Shown here in pieces: positions 35,072 through 45,896 of a stretch of DNA of 54,670 nucleotides. How positions within the stretch are numbered: the first letter of the stretch is position 1; each line of letters starts with the position of its first letter. The DNA comes from Conidiobolus incongruus B7586 (taxonomy: Eukaryota; Entomophthoromycota; Entomophthoromycetes; Entomophthorales; Conidiobolaceae): the NCBI GenBank assembly GCA_000697335.1, contig JNEM01009956.1, forward strand, positions 1 to 54,670, in the 5' to 3' direction. The notes beneath the pieces are model-generated. The model worked only from the letters and a program-made list of their open reading frames with translations. It had not been told where the DNA came from and ran no database searches. The position numbers and the translations under genes were made by a program.

Positions 35072-35788
35072 TACAAATTTCAATTTAATCCATTCAAATT
35101 CAAATTTATTGCCCAAAATAACTACATCTAACACGATTTTTGAACTTAGATAGTATAATATAAAATATTTAAATATGTAATAATACTGAATTTGAGTCAT
35201 CCAATTGTTGTAATCCAGCTAGTAAATATTATATATATAACTATCTTGAAATATAAAATATTAAAAATAATCAAAAATCAGTATCATTAAATATGATAAA
35301 TCAATTAATACATTAATTATACTTTGAATATTTATTAACTTTAATAATATAAATACAATTAACTGATTGATTGCAAGAAATTAATTTGCAAATATTGACC
35401 AAATAAATACGAAATAACATGGGTTTTATTCCTTTATTTGAATTACTGATGATCCCAAAGAAACTCAATTATTAAATTTTTTTAAATCAAATAAAACTAT
35501 AATTATATTAAAAATAAAATAATTGCTATAGAACAGATTATTAATTATTTTAAAATTCCTTTAAACAATAAAATAGTAGGTTTTTACTGATTTAATTGCT
35601 AATCAGTTGAAGTTGATACATTTTCATATGAATACAAGTTTGCATAGATTTCAGCAACATCTTATTTCCCATAAATTATCCATATGCATCACATCGTTAT
35701 ATTATTCTTGATTTAATTTTAGCAGTTATTTTATTTAATTAAATCTAACATTTGATACAGTATTAACAAATTGTAACAATTAAATATA

Positions 35789-36127
35789 ATGCCATTAGTA
35801 AATCCAGAATGCAAGCCACAACCTTACAAACCACCCTATAACACACTTGATGAATTTTATCCATTTTACTTAGGTGAGCACAGTTTAAAAATTTGTAGAA
35901 GATTACATGTACTTGGAACTGCACTATTTTTATTATTTTTGACCTATAGTATCGTTACTTTTCAACCTTATTACCTCCTATTCTGTCCATTGTCCGGTTA
36001 TGGATGCGCTTGGCTCGGACATTTAATTGAACAGAATAAGCCAGCAACTTTTAAACATCCAATTCTATCATTTTTAGGAGATTTGAGATTATTTTATGAA
36101 GTTATTACTTTCCAAAGACCTTTTTAA
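35789..36127 (+). CDS. DUF962 / Mpo1-like protein (short form)
   Basis: The family includes yeast Mpo1, an ER iron-dependent dioxygenase that shortens 2-hydroxy fatty acids from phytosphingosine. This copy is 112 residues in one exon, like the short forms found in bacteria and many eukaryotes, rather than the longer yeast protein. Motifs are FYPFYLGEHSLKICRRLHVL, the hydrophobic LGTALFLLFLTYSIVTF, the family hallmark GYGCAWLGHLIEQNKPATFK and GDLRLFYEVITF. The His residues of EHS, RRLH and LGH, which bind metal in this family, are all present. The ATG at 35789 follows an AT-rich leader; no signal peptide is needed. The product is probably membrane-associated. Enzymatic activity is inferred from family membership only. 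Confidence 0.9.
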   Translation: MPLVNPECKPQPYKPPYNTLDEFYPFYLGEHSLKICRRLHVLGTALFLLFLTYSIVTFQPYYLLFCPLSGYGCAWLGHLIEQNKPATFKHPILSFLGDLRLFYEVITFQRPF

Positions 36128-36443
36128 TCAACGAACATATGATTGAGGATTTATTATTTTTTGTTTGAGCTTTTTATTATATTTTATATCATAATAAATT
36201 ATATTATTACTATTTGGTTAGTGTGAATTTATTATTGTTTAAAAATAGAATTAATTTTAATATTTTAACAATATCATAATTGAATCACTAGTATATTTTA
36301 TTTTTGCAATAAAAATGATATAACACAAAAATACAGGACTGTTAATTTCAATCTATCTGATTTTCCCACAATGAATCTAATAAATTATAGAATTATATAG
36401 CAATATCAATTGTTCGATTTATAATATAGAAATTGACCAAAAA
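36128..36443. other. Intergenic, AT-rich
   Basis: About 315 bases between the DUF962 stop and the first possible start of the Maf-like gene. I looked here for an upstream first exon of the Maf-like gene and found no ATG plus donor that joins in frame. Confidence 0.45.
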
Positions 36444-37332
36444 ATGATTTCAAATGCTTTATAATAGAACCTTTAAAACATTATAAAATTATTTTAGCTT
36501 CTGGATCTTATAGAAGAAAGGAAATTTTAATTAGTTTGATAATTCACTACTAAAATTTATTAATTCAACCTATATCATAATATTGATAGTGAGTTGAATT
36601 TCAAATTATTAAAAGTAACTTTGAAGAGAATTTACCCTATGATCAATTTGAAAAACCTGAGCTTTATTGTGAGGAAACTGCTAAACAGAAATGCTTAGAA
36701 GTTTATCAAAGATTAATGGCATGTGAATATGGTCAATTATAACACTGTGATTAATTTGATAAATATTAGAGTGATGAACAATTAATTGAAGAAAACAGTT
36801 TAGCTGATGAAAAGGGATTGATTATTAGTGCCGATAGTATCGTTGTCAAAGACGTTAAAATTCTCGAAAAGCCTTTAAATGAACAAGATGCCCTTGATAA
36901 ATTATTGATGCTGAGAGGTTCTACACATCATGTCATCAGTTCCTTAGTTTTGATTCCTTTTGATCTGTCCAACCCTAGCCAAAATCCTGAAAATATTTTT
37001 ATGGATTTGGACAAAATAGAAGTTACTTTTTCTAATAAAATTTCTGAAGATGATCTTTGGACTTATATCTCTAACAAAGAACCTATGTAATTTAACTATA
37101 AATATATATTTAATCTTAAACATTTAAGAAGCTAAAAATTGACATAGGGATAAAGCTGGAGGCTATGGTTATCAAGGATTGGCCTCATTATTCATTCCCA
37201 AGATCAATCGATGCTACTTTAATGTTGTAAGTATATTAATTGTAATTGATTAATTCCAAATGTTTAAATGATCCTTTTTAGGTTGGATTCCCAATCCATA
37301 AATTTTATAACCTTTTCAAAAGTGTTTCCTAA
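36444..37332 (+). CDS. Maf-like nucleoside triphosphate pyrophosphatase; 5' half irregular, possibly a decaying gene
   Basis: Maf proteins hydrolyse non-canonical or pyrimidine NTPs to NMP and PPi. Family motifs appear in order: KIILASGSYRRKEIL (usual ASxSPRRxE), KSNFEENLPYDQFEKPELY, ETAKQKCLEVYQRL, LIISADSIVV (usual GADTVV), ILEKPLNEQDA, NKEPMDKAGGYGYQGLA and FNVVGFPIHKFYNL, ending at 37330-37332. The 3' half splices normally (introns beginning at 37087 and near 37207). The 5' half does not. The SYRRKEIL frame has no ATG; the ATG at 36444 leads to a stop in a different frame. Between VYQRLMACEYG and DEQLIEEN three in-frame stops occur with no matching GT/TAG intron. A weak GAAG acceptor would work for one of these. 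It is either a recently broken copy or a gene with unusual splicing. Confidence 0.6.
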
Positions 37333-37599
37333 AGATACCAATTAAATTATTATAGTATATATTTTTTAATAAATCATTTAGAAGCATTATAAAAGTCATT
37401 CTATATTTTCAAATCATAACACAAATAAGTTTTTCAATTTTCAATATTTGATCCCATAATTACAATGAAAATTAAACTATCATAAATCCAGTCGATGAGA
37501 GGTTAAATGTTTTGACAATTAGTTAATAAATCAATTTTGATACAGACAAAAGAGCAGCATTTTCAAGATAAATAACGTTAAATACATCAATAATACAAC

Positions 37600-39180
37600 A
37601 TGTTAATGAAAAACCAATATTTTAATAGCTTGAAGTATAACCTATTAAAGTTTAATAACATTAAACCATTTAATAGAAGTTATCATTTAAAACATTATAT
37701 TTCCAATACTGAAACTAATTCCATTGAAAGTAACTTCAAGGACTTGTATGAACAAACTAAAGATGAAAATTTTAATTTTGGCTATTTATTAATTGGAAAT
37801 GGCTATAATCAATCTGAATTGGACCGAGTACCTAACTTATTTAAATCGTTATTACCAAATATCAAATTTCAAATTGGTTTAGTAGTGGATAAAATTGGAT
37901 TAAGCCATTCTAATACATTTAACAAGGGGATTCGATTAATTACTGGAAAAAAGGAGACTGAAAATGAAATAAGCGCTTATCCCTTTTATTTTTTCTCGTC
38001 TGATGCCAAAAAGGTAGATCAAGTTACCGTCGGAAGATGGTTAACCTCTAAGGATGATAGATCTCAACCTAAATGGAATCGCTCTGATGACATTCTCCAC
38101 TCTGTTTCTCAGCCCACCAACCATGTCGCCTTGCCTCAGCAGCTTTTGGATGTTGGTAGTCAATATGAGTAAGCACCTAATTTCAGCTATATCTATTTTA
38201 TATTCCTAATCAATATATTGATATTAGACCAGGCTCCACTCTTTTATTAGGAACTGATGGTTACCCTGATCAATATTTAGAAGCCATTTCAAACAATCTG
38301 CCACATTTAAAGATAGTAAATTCATTATTTAATATAGTATACTATAGGATATTAAATTAATAAAATAGGTTGGATTGAGTGGTGGACCTACTCCATTTAT
38401 CAATGGTAAAGCTACATCCTTAATTTATAATGGAAAAATCAATGAAGAAGGCATTATTGGAGTGATTTTACCTCCTAATACAAATATCAAAACCAAATTG
38501 GTCTATCCTCAAATTCAATCATTGGGAGAGCCATTAACAATTACTAAGTAATTTAATCATTGTATCAATATATTATTATATATGATAACCATTTGATGAT
38601 AGAGCTAGAGGAAACATCATTCTAGAAATGAACAATTCCAATGCAACTCAGCATCTACTGAAATTTTTGCAAATGACTAATATTCCAAGCAGCCAATATA
38701 AACATATGGACTTTTTCATAGGTCTATTGCCCAACGACTATAGTGAATCAACTCAAGTAACCTATACTTTATCATTATTTATTCACTATCTAACATTAAC
38801 AATTTTAGGATATTTCCATTTATAGAATCCAAAGTGGCAGTCCTACTAAGGGTACAATGGCCATTGATACTATTAGAGATATTGAACTCAATCAAAAGAT
38901 CCAGTTTTACTACATTCCAAATATTCAACCTAATACTTTAGAAAAACATAATGGTAAAATCAAATATGTAAGGAAATATAATTAAATTAATTATTTGTTA
39001 TTAGATACTCAATCCAATATAAATAACAATGAATCTAAATTCAGTTGGATTGTTCCTTCCAAAGAGTATGAAATGGAAACAGGTTCGAATGTGACTTCTG
39101 AAAATGGGATCGTATACTCAACAAAACCTTATTTTACAAAGATTTCATTACCTGGAACTAGAATTGAATTTGAATTTTAA
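37600..39180 (+). CDS. FIST-domain protein, probably mitochondrial
   Basis: FIST domains are proposed ligand-sensing modules; in eukaryotes they occur for example in FBXO22. I reconstruct about six exons with consistent phases from the ATG at 37600. The first 40 residues are basic, Ser/Asn-rich and lack acidic residues (MLMKNQYFNSLKYNLLKFNN), like an import presequence. A FIST_N-like region follows (FGYLLIGNGYN; TLLLGTDGYPDQYLEAISNN; KIVGLSGGPTPFINGKATSL; GIIGVILPPNTNIKT). The FIST_C-like part carries PLTITKARGNIILEMN, then NATQHLLKFLQ, MDFFIGLLPNDY and KIQFYYIPNIQPNT, ending TRIEFEF. There is no F-box, so this is a stand-alone FIST protein. The FIST call rests on overall pattern, not on a diagnostic catalytic motif. 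Confidence 0.7.
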
Positions 39181-42100
39181 ACTAATTAAAAAATTTAAAT
39201 ACTATTAGTTTATTAACATTTTTATTATTGAATATTCTTTTATCAATTTAATAATATTACTTGAAAAATAATTGATAAATAATCAGAATATCATATAACA
39301 GTTTAAATTATATAGTATCGATAATTTACAGTAATCAAAATTATTATTAATCACAATATATTGGTATTAAAATTGTATATTATTTAGTAATATAACCTTT
39401 TTATTATATTTATAATTATAGAATGAATCATTATAATAAACCTTCATAATATATATGAACAAAATCAATACCCAATTCAAGTGATATTTTATTAACGCAC
39501 TTCTTGAGAAATAGAATGACACGCTCCATTTTCAATGATCTTGGATTTTGACCCCAGCTTCTATAATTAAAAATCAACTAAAATTGAATTAATAATAAAA
39601 ATTAATAAAGTAATTTTTAAATAAGAAAATATAATTTTAATTAAAATATATGGTCACATGAAAAACATTATCAAATTTTATTTGATGAATTTTTCACTAA
39701 TGAATTCATTTTATCAACAATATTAATTATAAACAATTTATACCCTTATTTTATTATTAATATTAATAATTATAGATTAATATATAATTGTTTTGAATAT
39801 CAATTTAATTTTGAATGTTTATTGTTAACTTTTATAGAAATCATGTTCCAACTAATTGGTTGTGCTATTTGACAATTAATTCATTGAAAATAATATGAAA
39901 ATCTATTCAATATTATAATAAGATAAATGTTGAAAATAGAAAATTTATTATGAAAAAGGAATAGAAATGGTCACTAATATTTAGTCAAGTTGAATGAATT
40001 AATGCTCAATTAATAAAATGGAAAATGAATTTAATCGAAGGGACTGTTCGAAACTAACTGCGCAAAATTTATCATACCCTTTAAAAATGATTTTCTCACT
40101 GTGGATAATATGAATCGAAATTTTTCAACAAATTCACTCAATTATTGAATTTCTAAATATAGTATTTTATAGAGCATTTAATTTCGAATCAATACAGTCA
40201 GACAGGGTAATATGTATATACTATGTTAAAGATAATATAATTAGAAATAACCCAATTTGATATATTAATATTAAAATAAATTTTTATTAATTATAAATAA
40301 AACATAAATTTTAACACTATATTCAAATTATTTTTATTATTTTATTATTTTATCAAATATCCTTGTCAAGTAATTCACATTTCCAAATAAGGAAAAGTGT
40401 CAATCTTATTGACTATTACTCATTAGATTAAAAATCTGGTGATAATTTCCACGAGCAAGAAGAATTGCGCAAGTACATTTAGTAATTGTAATGATAAAGT
40501 TAGATAAATTACTGAGGTTGATGATGTATACTAGTCTAGAAAAATCATATGTTCACTAAATCCAAATTGATATCTCGGTTACTATTTTAAACAATTTCTA
40601 ATTATATTCATTTTTTAAAATCATGATCCCGATATTTTGACAGTTAACCAATAACTATTGAATATAGAATTATAACATTAAATTTTAAATGATATAACAG
40701 ATGAAGCAATTAATTGTGAAAATAAGTAATAAACACATTGCTATGAATAATATTGTATATTATGTGAATTGAAATGAAACTATGTTTTGGAATGGCAAGG
40801 TTTTAATTTATTTGGCATATCATAACTCACCACTGGTTACAATATGATATTATTGAACACATATTATTATCAGAATAAATAATCAATGTTATTATACAAT
40901 CGATCAAAGTTAATTTATCCATTGTATGATAGTGCAATAATGGTAAAGCCAAAATATACTTATCTAATAAAATATAAAAATGGCACAATATATTGAAAAT
41001 TCATGGAATTATTCTAGAAACTTGTAAAGATTTCTGCAACACTATACTAAATCATTCGCCACTACAAATATATCTTGTAATTAAGGTATTGAGGACAGAA
41101 TAATGAATAACAATTATTTATGACAATTCTATGAATATCAATTGCTAAATACTGTTTGAATAATAATTGTAAAAAATTGATATTTTATAATAAATATTGT
41201 AAATAACATTTTATTGCATTAAATATTGTTTATATAACATTTTTGTTGAATTCTAAATATTAAAACTAAACATAGTTTATTTATTAATTAGTAATTAATC
41301 TAAATAAAAGGATTGGTTATTTATATACTGTATTCAAGTAGACTAGTATTAGCCTCTTTTGGATCACTCCCCTTTGACAAAATAGCGAAGTTCATATTTA
41401 TTAGACATACAATAAGTATCTGAGATAAACTTGAAAAATTAAACCGACAATTCAGGGGTGAGAGGTTGTGGTTTTACATTAAGCAAGGCGTCTGATATAC
41501 ATTGCTTAAAAGTATTTGTGTCACATGAGGACATTCTTTATTTATCTGTTCCACCCACCTATTCTTCTTTGAAAAGATTTTCAGGAATTGCATTCTGAAG
41601 TCATCTATTACAAATAAGGAAATTGAGGCTTCTCATATGAAGTGAATAAAGATTTCAAAACTCTAAATTCCTTATCCCTTTAGACCCCTACGTTTGAACT
41701 AGCCCATTTATACCAATACAAAATTCTTAATGTTGATATTTAAATGAGAGCGTTGATATTTTTTATTAATAAAAGTTTAGTTTCAAAGCTCATCCAGCTT
41801 TTTTGGTTAATTTTCATAAGCAATATCAATTCATCCAACAATTGGACAGCTGCTTGAATCTAAATGATGGTAAAGCATTTGATTGGCCAGTTTATTGATC
41901 AAATCTAAAACCAAAAATTTGCTCCTTTGAGTAATATGCTACATTATTGGATGAGATTTTCATAATTAGCCAATAAACAATCGTGAAAATTATCCTAATT
42001 AGGAAAGCTTAGAAAATCGAGTTAGTTGGGTTGAAAGAGTCAAAATAATGGAGTTGTGGGTTTATAAAAGCTTTCTTTCTCCTGTTTCGAATGAACTCAG

Positions 42101-42233
42101 TTATATTTTCCTATTCTCTTGTAAATTATTACACTTTTTTTAGTTTATACCACACAGATATTTCCTTATCCTACCTATTCACAGATACCTAATCCACTAC
42201 CTCTTTAAAATTACTTTTGCTTAATATACTTTC
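39181..42233. other. Long intergenic region, 3.05 kb
   Basis: The left 2 kb is featureless AT-rich DNA. From about 41330 the sequence becomes more complex. This may be regulatory or leader sequence for the PNRC-like gene: a CT-rich stretch and several CACTTTTT-like tracts lie at 42080-42230. A 40-codon minus-strand frame at 41593-41474 looks faintly coding but is not supported as a gene. Confidence 0.5.
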
Positions 42234-42878
42234 ATGTCTTATTATCACCAAGCTATACTTAATTCACCAAAGCAGAATAAACATATCTCAACTGCCAAAA
42301 CAAGGACTTACCGTTCTAATAATCACCATGCAGTTAACCAAAATAACCGTCACAAAAAAGCTCAGTCGGATACGGAATCGAATTATCCTAATTCCAACAA
42401 GAGCACTTTCATGACCTATAATAACAAACCCACCTTTGCTTCAAAGCCTTTTTCCAAATTCTCTCCCCCTATGCCTCCTTCCTTCAATGCCCCCCACACT
42501 CCTTCCCCTCTACGTCTCTCAGGAAGCCCTCCTAGCCATCCATTTAAGTCCCCTGCTTATGCTGGACCGCAGTTTAATCAGTCCCCCAATCCTCAAGTAC
42601 TTCCTAATCCCTCTAGCTTTTTTTCCCTTTCTCCTTCCGTTACTGATGACAGCGATATGCTTCGTGAAAAGTCATCTCAGTTGCTCTCCCTTCTATCTAC
42701 TCCTAAAAGTAAATCTAGCACTCCGACTTATCAAAGTCAATCTTCGACATCATTTTTTGATCCCACTTGTGCACAAGATGCGCTAACAACTAGTACTAAC
42801 AATTCTACTAATCGCTGGTCTTTTCCTGCTCCCAGCCCGGTGGTGAACCAACGCAACGCCAGAGTTAGCCCCATTTAA
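42234..42878 (+). CDS. PNRC/Edc1-like decapping regulator (disordered, 214 aa)
   Basis: PNRC-family proteins bind the EVH1 domain of Dcp1 through a short proline-rich motif and stimulate mRNA decapping. This single-exon protein is Ser/Pro/Asn-rich and predicted disordered. Residues 109-130 read YAGPQFNQSPNPQVLPNPSS followed by FF. This matches the family pattern (YAGxxF, then SPxPxxLPxP) seen in human PNRC2 and fungal Edc1-like proteins. A short helix-prone segment MLREKSSQLLSLLSTP lies at about 142-157, after the motif. The rest has no recognisable domain. The match is short and the rest of the protein is low complexity. The opposite reading, that it is simply a disordered protein with a chance motif, cannot be excluded without alignment. 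Confidence 0.65.
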   Translation: MSYYHQAILNSPKQNKHISTAKTRTYRSNNHHAVNQNNRHKKAQSDTESNYPNSNKSTFMTYNNKPTFASKPFSKFSPPMPPSFNAPHTPSPLRLSGSPPSHPFKSPAYAGPQFNQSPNPQVLPNPSSFFSLSPSVTDDSDMLREKSSQLLSLLSTPKSKSSTPTYQSQSSTSFFDPTCAQDALTTSTNNSTNRWSFPAPSPVVNQRNARVSPI

Positions 42879-45800
42879 AGATGTTTATTTGACCCAGTCT
42901 TAATTAGTTTTATTTTGTAGTATATGTAGAATTAATTGGAGTTAAATAAATTTATTTAATGACCTGGTTTACCCACAATCATAAATTTAGCCACATTTGA
43001 TACACATCTCCTATTAATTCAAACGGTTTAATAACTGATATGATTCAAAACTCCAATTAAGTTAAAATTTAACTTTCATATTGTTTGTTATAATTGTAGT
43101 TAGGAAAATAGTGAATTACACTATTAACCAATTCAATAATTTATTTGGATAAATTTCAACAGATTTCTTAGATATCTATCATATGTGGTTTTAAGGAGAT
43201 AATGTTGCTGATTATCTGGGTCAAATAATACTATAATCCTAATTAGATTCATGAATTTAATCTTATAACTACAATATAAGGGATAAAAATGGAATGAGAA
43301 TGGCGGGTCATATCATCATATTATTTTGGTAGTAGAGTGAGTTAATGAGTGCTACTTTGCTAAATTTTTTCAGCAATTCAAGCATTCTTAGATGGATCTG
43401 TGATATTAGATTTTTGTATTATAGACTTTATCATGCTTTAGGCAATGAGGAAATTTACAGCATATCAATTTCGATATTGACAATATAATTTATAACTATA
43501 ATCTATATCAATATATAGGGATATGCTGTATTTAGCTCTTGTTTGATAATTTACTCTCTTAATTGATTTTACTCATATTACTTGAACCAGGATTAAAGAA
43601 TTAAAGAGTTCGTTTCAAAATTTAGTTGTTAGTTTAAATGATGATTAGAAATTATGAATACAATATCTTATGATATTGTGTAATTTCTTCATCAGTTAAA
43701 CTAGAATTAAATATTTTGAATGAATATAAAATCAATAAATTTCAAATTGTTTTGATAGGAAATTTTGTAAAGAATATTTAGCTTCTTACTTATTTTAAAT
43801 CGTACATAAAATTTACATTATGTGCAATTAGTATATAATAAAATGACCTTATGAGAATTTTATACTATATACATTATTCAACAGTTAATTGTATTTTGTG
43901 TTTATTTCAAATTCAGAAGCCTCGTAAAAGTCATCAGAATCAAAAGAAACTGTTTTCAAAATTCATTGAATTCAACAAAATGCACGTCATAAGCTCAACA
44001 AAAGCTGTGAATTTCTAGAATTCAATACAGGAATGAACTTATTTCTAATCTAATTTTTTCTGCCCTGAACATAGTTCATTCGAGTTTATGTTTTCGAAAG
44101 AGTACTAGACTCCATCATTCTTATTGGGGTTGAATGAATTTTTGATGTCATTTTATTTGTTTTAATGTTTTATTTTTAATTATTTGAAAAAATATATGAA
44201 ATCAACATTAATGTAATCATAATAAACACAAAAATGATCTATATTTTTTGAATAATAATTGAATTATCAAATTCTTTGATTTTTAATATCAATTTTGGTA
44301 TAGTGGATTCGGAATATATATCTAATTTCTAATATTATTAAATAGATCATAATAAATTATTTAATCCCCATATTTGTTATTCATAATATTAAATAGAAAT
44401 ATATATATAATAGATCGGATATTTAATATTTGCGATCCTATCATAACAATTATTTCATCCAAAATTTTATAATCTAATTAACCGATCCGATTTAGTTCTT
44501 ACTGATATTTTGGAAAACTTTATCAAGCTTTTAATATTGAACTGCAGCTTCATTTTTCAACCAGGAAAGTACATGTTAGTTTGTTCATTGATAGCTTTCA
44601 TAAGTATAACTTAAATAATTAGAAAACATTGTGTATCTTTTTCATATCTTAAAAATTACATTTAAACTTATAATATATTTACCAGTTATAATTGTAAAAT
44701 ATTTAGACTATAATGATATATTTGTTTTAATAATCTATGAAATCAAAAGCTTGGTAATTCATTTATATTATAAGCTAATTAATATCATAGTAGTTGATAG
44801 TTGAATGATCTAACATTGCTATACCTAATTATTATTTTTTAGAACTAAATCCTCAAATTCGTTGAATTAATATTTTAATATATTACTTATTATTTAAGCA
44901 TATAAAAATGTTCTAAAAATATACTATTATCTAAATAAATATGAACTTAATCATCAGTTTCTACTATCTTTGAATATTAAACTAATAACAAATGCTATTT
45001 CAAGCATTGACAATGTTTTCAATTCAAATTCAAAAAAGAGAGTATATTCATAATTAATTTAATATTTTTTATCAATACTCATTTTTGATATCATGGTAAC
45101 TTGAATATTTATGATTTATTTTATCAAAATATTATATATTTTTTATATAATTTTAATGGAATATTAATTAAAAGATATTGAATTTAGTTATTCAATCTGT
45201 TAATAACGAATATCAAAGCATGTAATATGAAATATGTTTTATTAAATAACATATATATAACTTAATTAATGGAATACAAAGCCGGTATTAATCAAGTTGT
45301 GGAATTTATATAATGCTATTAATACATTGAATGTATTTTGATGAGATAGGCATGGCTATCGATATTTTGAATATTGATTGTACTTAAAAATCTCGACTAT
45401 TTATTATTGTAATACAAAATAAATTCTATAGTATTATGACTCATAGTTATTGTATCCTATCTTTAAATTGTCAATCCTTACATTCATCATATTATCAAAT
45501 AGAAGTGTTTAATGTTTTCTACAATTTAATATTTGCTGATATTTTGCAAATATTATTTAAGTTTAGTTAGGAATATTATTTTATAATGTGTCAATTGAGT
45601 CTATTAATTTTAACACTATTTATTTATTTATTGGTTGAACAGTTGATTAGCAATATATTAAAAATAAGAATATTTCAATTATTTTAAATATCAATTTTTA
45701 ATTTGCATAGCACATTTAATAAGTTTATGAATGAGATTTAATTTTGAATCTATTGGTTAAGATGCTCCCATAACAGGGAATGGGATGATTTATTATCAAT

Positions 45801-45896
45801 AATACTAAGATTCATATAAAACTTAATAGATTATGAATATTCCAATGCAATAGCCTTTGTCCACAATAATTAATTTCAATCTAATAATTTGATTTA
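42879..45896. other. Long intergenic region, 3.0 kb, AT-rich
   Basis: Lies between the PNRC-like and VAC7-like genes. Uniformly AT-rich with many short AT runs. I found no tRNA, no open frame above about 60 codons and no repeat ends. Confidence 0.55.

Larger units (their letters stand above)
33964..35788. other. Spacer with GC-rich patches
   Basis: 1.8 kb between the second microprotein and the DUF962 gene. Two patches stand out: 34034-34290 (strongly GC-rich) and 34635-34975 (moderately GC-rich, relic frame), both listed separately. The right half (34980-35788) is ordinary AT-rich DNA with an (AT)n run. Confidence 0.55.

Noticed and set aside
41474-41593. A 40-codon minus-strand frame upstream of the PNRC-like gene (MQFLKIFSKKNRWVEQINKE...).
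   Set aside because: Short, no homology I can name, no splice partners and no clear composition change. It could be a chance frame.
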